64,000 nucleotides of DNA, taken from the NCBI GenBank assembly GCA_916048095.2, contig OU696586.1, positions 5,158,249-5,222,248 of the forward strand, written 5' to 3'. A model generated the notes under the pieces. That model did not search any database and was not told the origin of the DNA. It was given only the letters and a program-made list of their open reading frames with translations. This DNA is from Sacculina carcini. Its lineage: Eukaryota; Arthropoda; Thecostraca; Sacculinidae. Positions 60,711-64,000 of the stretch are shown here, one piece after another; positions within the stretch are counted from its first letter, which is position 1, and the number at the start of each line of letters is the position of its first letter. The translations under genes and the position numbers were made by a program.

Positions 60711-61614
60711 TCTTCAGCACTCGACACTCGACAGCGCGAAGGAGAAGTGGGGGCAGAGGGGAGAGGGGCGACTATGGTGCGGGCGCGGATCGATTCGCGA
60801 ACTGCGAGGAAAGAGGGGCATTGTGGGGAGAATGAGGAGTGATCCGAGGGGCGTGAGTGGCGAGCACAGTTCACACATTTTGGCTCGGCGTGATTTTGAC
60901 AGGCGGAAGACTGATGAGGGCCGGCGCAGAAACCGCATGTCACAGCATTTTTGACCGAGCAGCGCTCAGCGCGATGTCCTAGACCTGCGCACCGACCGCA
61001 GTGGACCACCCAAAAGCGGTCGTACACGGTGCAGCAGCGCAGGCCAACGAAAAGCCGACCGCTTTGATCGCCCGTCGAACTTCCGGCGAGACGGCCAGTA
61101 CAGCATGCGACGTACCAGACTTGGCTGTGTAGGTGAACAATATCCTAAATTTGGACGCAGGGAAGGACGAAATGATCGGATTCTTGGCGCGCAGAGATGA
61201 AGTCAGTTGATCCGATGAGATAGGGGGTACATTGGTAAGGGTTATTTTCGGGAGGAGCGAGGCACGTTCGTGGACGGTCAGTTGGACGTTGTTCAGACCG
61301 TCCTCGAGTTTCGTCGCGGCTTGCTTGGCAGCGTCTTCCGTGTGGCAGGAGAGCACGACCCCGCCCGCTGATGTTTGCCGCGCTTGAGCCACCGAAACAG
61401 CATCGAGCAGTTTCTCCACTTTCTCGGTCTCTACAGTGGCGTTGTCGGTGGTTTTCAGCACCACCGTGTAGGAGTGACGGGGGCCAGTCGCAGATCCAGC
61501 AGTTGACGAAGTGGGCGGAGCGTACACTGAAGACACTGTAGGTTTGATCTCACTTAGGAGCTCCGTCTTCAGTTGAGCCAGTTGCGATTCAAGTGCGCGG
61601 GATAGCTCTTTCAA
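60707..61614 (-). pseudogene. CR1/L2-like LINE ORF1, main part
   Basis: From 61614: a coiled start (MKELSRALESQLAQLKTELL), then an RRM-like segment (SYTVVLKTTDN, KVEKLLDAVSVAQ, ITLTNVPPISSDQL). Near 61020 the frame shifts. The second part has zinc knuckles CGRCAGLGHRAERC and CGFCAGPHQSSAC, a third CVNC-type motif, and FLAVRESIRARTIV. The order matches ORF1 of CR1/L2-type elements, which chaperones the LINE RNA. One frameshift separates the RNA-binding domain from the knuckles. Confidence 0.75.
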
Positions 61615-61659
61615 CGACCCTATACTTTGTTCGCCTTTGCGTGCTGAGTAGTCGTCAAC

Positions 61660-61839
61660 TCATTCCGGGCACAGCCAGAAAAGCTTGTGCTTTCTGACCG
61701 CCGCATGAGCCGCCGAAGAGAGAGCGACACAAGAGGGGTGAAGAGTGCGGTCACAGCCTTTGCAGTGAATACGAGCGCCGTACTTGACAATGTCACCACA
61801 GGAGCACGGCCACACATCGTCGTTAGATTTAGTCGCCAT
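61660..61839 (-). CDS. CR1/L2-like LINE PHD zinc finger (ORF1 N-terminus)
   Basis: From the ATG at 61839 (MATKSND) comes a PHD-type finger: WPCSCGD, HCKGCDRTLHPSC and FWLCPE, i.e. C-x-C, C-x2-C, H-x2-C and the final W-x-C. The frame stops after CPE. PHD fingers at the start of ORF1 are typical of CR1/L2-type LINEs. ORF1 proper begins 46 bp further at 61614 in a different frame, so a frameshift or a small ORF arrangement separates them. Confidence 0.7.
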   Translation of the reverse strand: MATKSNDDVWPCSCGDIVKYGARIHCKGCDRTLHPSCVALSSAAHAAVRKHKLFWLCPE

Positions 61840-62038
61840 GATAACAGCATTCACAGTAACAGCACTTCACCACCGAGGGAGAACACAAACAAACACACGC
61901 AGGAGCACCGAGGGAGGATACAAACACACGTCTACTCACGACCAACGCTGACACGAAACTCCAAACATAAACATAGCACCTGCCAAATCCACAGCCACGC
62001 TCATCACTAGGGGGTTGCAAATTCAACTTCTTCATCAT

Positions 62039-63281
62039 AGACTATGTTCATTCTGAAAAGCCCAAGAATAAATACTTTATTGATTTAAGGTAGGTATTAA
62101 AAAGTTGTAAATGCAACTCTTTGTCACTTCATATTTTTAGCCCAATTTTTGCAACTATATTATTTTTAAGATCAATAATTTAGATTTAGGATAATTTTTG
62201 AACTTTTAGAACAGTTATTCCCTATAATCAGGGAAAAAATCATTTGTAAATTTGTGCAATGCAGCACATGTTCATGTACTCAACATAAACTCGAAAAGCG
62301 TGTATCTGGAAGACAGGCAAGCACTGTGTCCCTGTGTGGTGCTAGACATCCTGCGGGTGCACGCGCACATTCACATGCTATACATTCGACAATAAAATAT
62401 TAAGATATCACTCTGATATAGACAGGTGCAATTGTGCAATAAAATAAATCTTGAGCTTTTATACTTTTCGAGCAACCTCAGAGCAGATAATTAAATCAAC
62501 AGCACTTGAATATAATTACCGCATAATCAGATGATGCTTAATCTACAAAATCCATTTAGACCTTGGAACATTCAAGAAAATTAACATCGAGTGAGTCAGC
62601 CAAATTATATTGTATATTTGGATATCACTACCAGGCATCAGTGCGGTAAATTCGACAAACTAGGCAAGCATGTGAAACACAATCTTAACGCAACCGTGAA
62701 TGCTCAAAATGCATTAAGTAGAAACATAAGCGTGAAACTTCCTAATTGGAATGTTAAAGAGTGAGGTCAGTGTTTAGATTTTATTACCCTATTATTTAAA
62801 ATTATTGTGACATTGTATACAAATTGGTGATAATTTAGAAGAACATTGATCTGAACTTATTAGCGCAACAGTTTGCGATTTTTAGCGCATCAATGCTCAA
62901 AACGTATTGTAGTAATAGTTATGGAATGTAAAACATAACAAATCTCACAAAACAACTAAATATTATATATTTCTAATGATTAAGTGTTTAGCGGCCTACA
63001 CGGAAACTAGTTTATATTCGTGACGATAGAAGGCGTCGTTTCTGATCACAAATAATTCCGCAAGAAACTCATTTAATTTTATATTGTTAAAATGTTTCAC
63101 ATATGGTAATTTTATTGTATAAATAATCAATATCAAATGTGTAATATTCAATTGTGTAATGTTTGTGTGGTTGACAATGCATTTAATGTAACGGCTTTAA
63201 GTTTGAATTTTACTTAACTGATTTTAAGTTAGTTCGTATTTCGCCGTCTTAATATACGGAGTTCGCTCAGTATCCGGACTT
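62039..63281 (+). other. AT-rich non-coding region with the second Gypsy's putative 5' LTR
   Basis: No gene is seen in 1.2 kb. It runs directly up to the LTR end and PBS of the plus-strand Gypsy copy, so its right part should be LTR, with an initiator-like CTTAATATACGG at 63249-63260. Imperfectly repeated AATGCTCAAAA sequences occur at about 62700 and 62892. I cannot find the left LTR edge. Confidence 0.4.
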
Positions 63282-63318
63282 ATTTCGCTTATATTTTTAA
63301 TAACGGGAATTATGATAT

Positions 63319-63336
63319 TGGTGACTCCGACGTGAT
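63319..63336 (+). other. Primer-binding site of the second Gypsy, plus copy
   Basis: TGGTGACTCCGACGTGAT after GATAT; the LTR should end just before it. Confidence 0.6.
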
Positions 63337-63344
63337 CATTGATA

Positions 63345-63440
63345 GCGTTAGTAATATAATATTACTAATATTATATTATAATATGATTATATTATTATAT
63401 TATAATATTATTATATTATAATATTACTAATATTATAATC
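63345..63440 (+). repeat. AT-only palindromic leader repeat, plus copy
   Basis: Mirror of 58950-59045, immediately upstream of the gag ATG. Confidence 0.8.
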
Positions 63441-64000
63441 ATGAGCAACTCAGAGAGTGAACTGAGCAGCACATTCACCAGACCAGCTGGTGTATTTCGT
63501 CTACCGGAATTTTCTCCTGATGAGCCTGAGCTGTTGCTCACGCAAGTAGAATGCGCATTCAGTGTTGCAGGCATCTAACAAAACAACATGAAATTTAACT
63601 TCATGGTGGCTGGTCTTCCTCGCGAAATCGCAACGCAAGTGAAAGACATCATCATGAGAGGAACCTATTATGAGGCTCTGGTAAATGCGTTGAGTGATCG
63701 ACTCTCAACTTCTCGAGCTGACAGACTCGAGACACTACTGCGAATTCAGCAACTTGGGGATCAACGTCCATCACAGCTACTGAGACGGATTCGATCTGAG
63801 CTTACCAACGCAGGTTACAACGCGTCAGATACAGGATTACTGAGAACGCTACTTCTTCAGCGACTACCGCAGAACGTGCGAGCCGCACTTTCCTTGTTGC
63901 CAGCTTCGGTCTGTCTGGATGACCTAGCCCAGTCGGCTGATCACTTGATTGAAGCTACGGCCCAGAATCCGGAGGCCCTGGCTGCCACAACAGTCTCGCG
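63441..64000 (+). pseudogene. Gypsy gag (second family), plus-strand copy, runs off the window
   Basis: ATG at 63441 and the same in-frame TAA (63576-63578), followed in frame by the ATG at 63588 (MKFNFMVAGLPREIAT). The match to the minus copy continues to the window end, at ALAATTVS. The rest of the element would lie outside the window, so whether pol is intact is unknown. Confidence 0.8.

Larger units (their letters stand above)
59241..62038 (-). mobile_element. CR1/L2-like LINE, 3'-truncated
   Basis: A minus-strand non-LTR element: PHD finger, ORF1 with zinc knuckles, then ORF2 with endonuclease, ending before the reverse transcriptase. The 5' UTR (61840-62038) has CCTCCCTCGGTG-type repeats. 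The lack of 3' end is unusual for a LINE, which normally loses its 5' end, so the break happened after insertion. It ends in the 122-bp palindrome. Confidence 0.8.
63282..64000 (+). repeat. Inverted repeat arm 2: 5' end of the second Gypsy element
   Basis: Mirror of 58390-59108; see there. A few base changes separate the arms (for example NAGYNAS here against NAGDNAS, HLIEATAQN against HFIEATAKN). Confidence 0.9.

Overview
The window is repeat-dominated DNA from a metazoan, most likely an invertebrate. The evidence is the mobile-element content (Mag/K02A2.6-like Gypsy LTR elements, an I-clade LINE with RNase H, a CR1/L2-like LINE with a PHD finger, a DIRS-like reverse transcriptase) together with fragments of two animal genes: a DAAM-class formin FH2 domain and a TIGAR-like histidine phosphatase. 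No bacterial-type gene, operon or CRISPR array is present. I cannot name the phylum.

Layout. 1-918: a tRNA-like Pol III promoter module (minus strand), then an LTR-like promoter region ending in a primer-binding site. 975-1715: Mag-type Gypsy gag, cut off in its second zinc knuckle. 1745-2294: an unidentified Cys-rich reading frame. 2295-7281: an older, broken I-like LINE (plus). 7312-8650: scraps of Gypsy RNase H, a frameshifted TIGAR-like exon and a DAAM-like formin piece. 8651-56510: a tandem array of seven units of about 5.55 kb, the last incomplete. 56511-57210: the 3' end of a Mag-type Gypsy integrase and a polypurine tract. 57250-58278: decayed protein-coding sequence (minus) that I cannot identify. 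58390-64000: two inverted 5' ends of a second Gypsy element around a truncated CR1/L2-like LINE.

Each array unit carries, in order: a Gypsy RT/RNase H/linker pseudogene (+), a 116-codon frame of unknown origin, a cassette also found elsewhere in the unit, a GC-rich DIRS-like RT-RNase H frame (-), a Gypsy integrase pseudogene of another lineage (+), an open 132-133-codon frame with the C-terminal DAAM-like FH2 domain (+), and a second cassette copy. All copies share the same Gypsy frameshifts, so the unit was dead as a transposon before it was amplified. A handful of indels account for every difference in unit length, so amplification is very recent or the assembly is in doubt. An intact 6,338-bp I-like LINE with a 13-bp target-site duplication sits in units 6 and 7. 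The two copies lie at the same place in an 11,913-bp repeat, so one insertion was later duplicated.

My main interpretation (inference): one Mag-type Gypsy insertion, with 5' LTR and gag on the left and integrase end and PPT on the right, has been expanded to about 56 kb by nested insertions, deletions and tandem amplification of a composite unit that includes captured host coding sequence. The only coding regions that look capable of making full products are the two identical LINE copies (ORF1 and ORF2) and the short formin frames.
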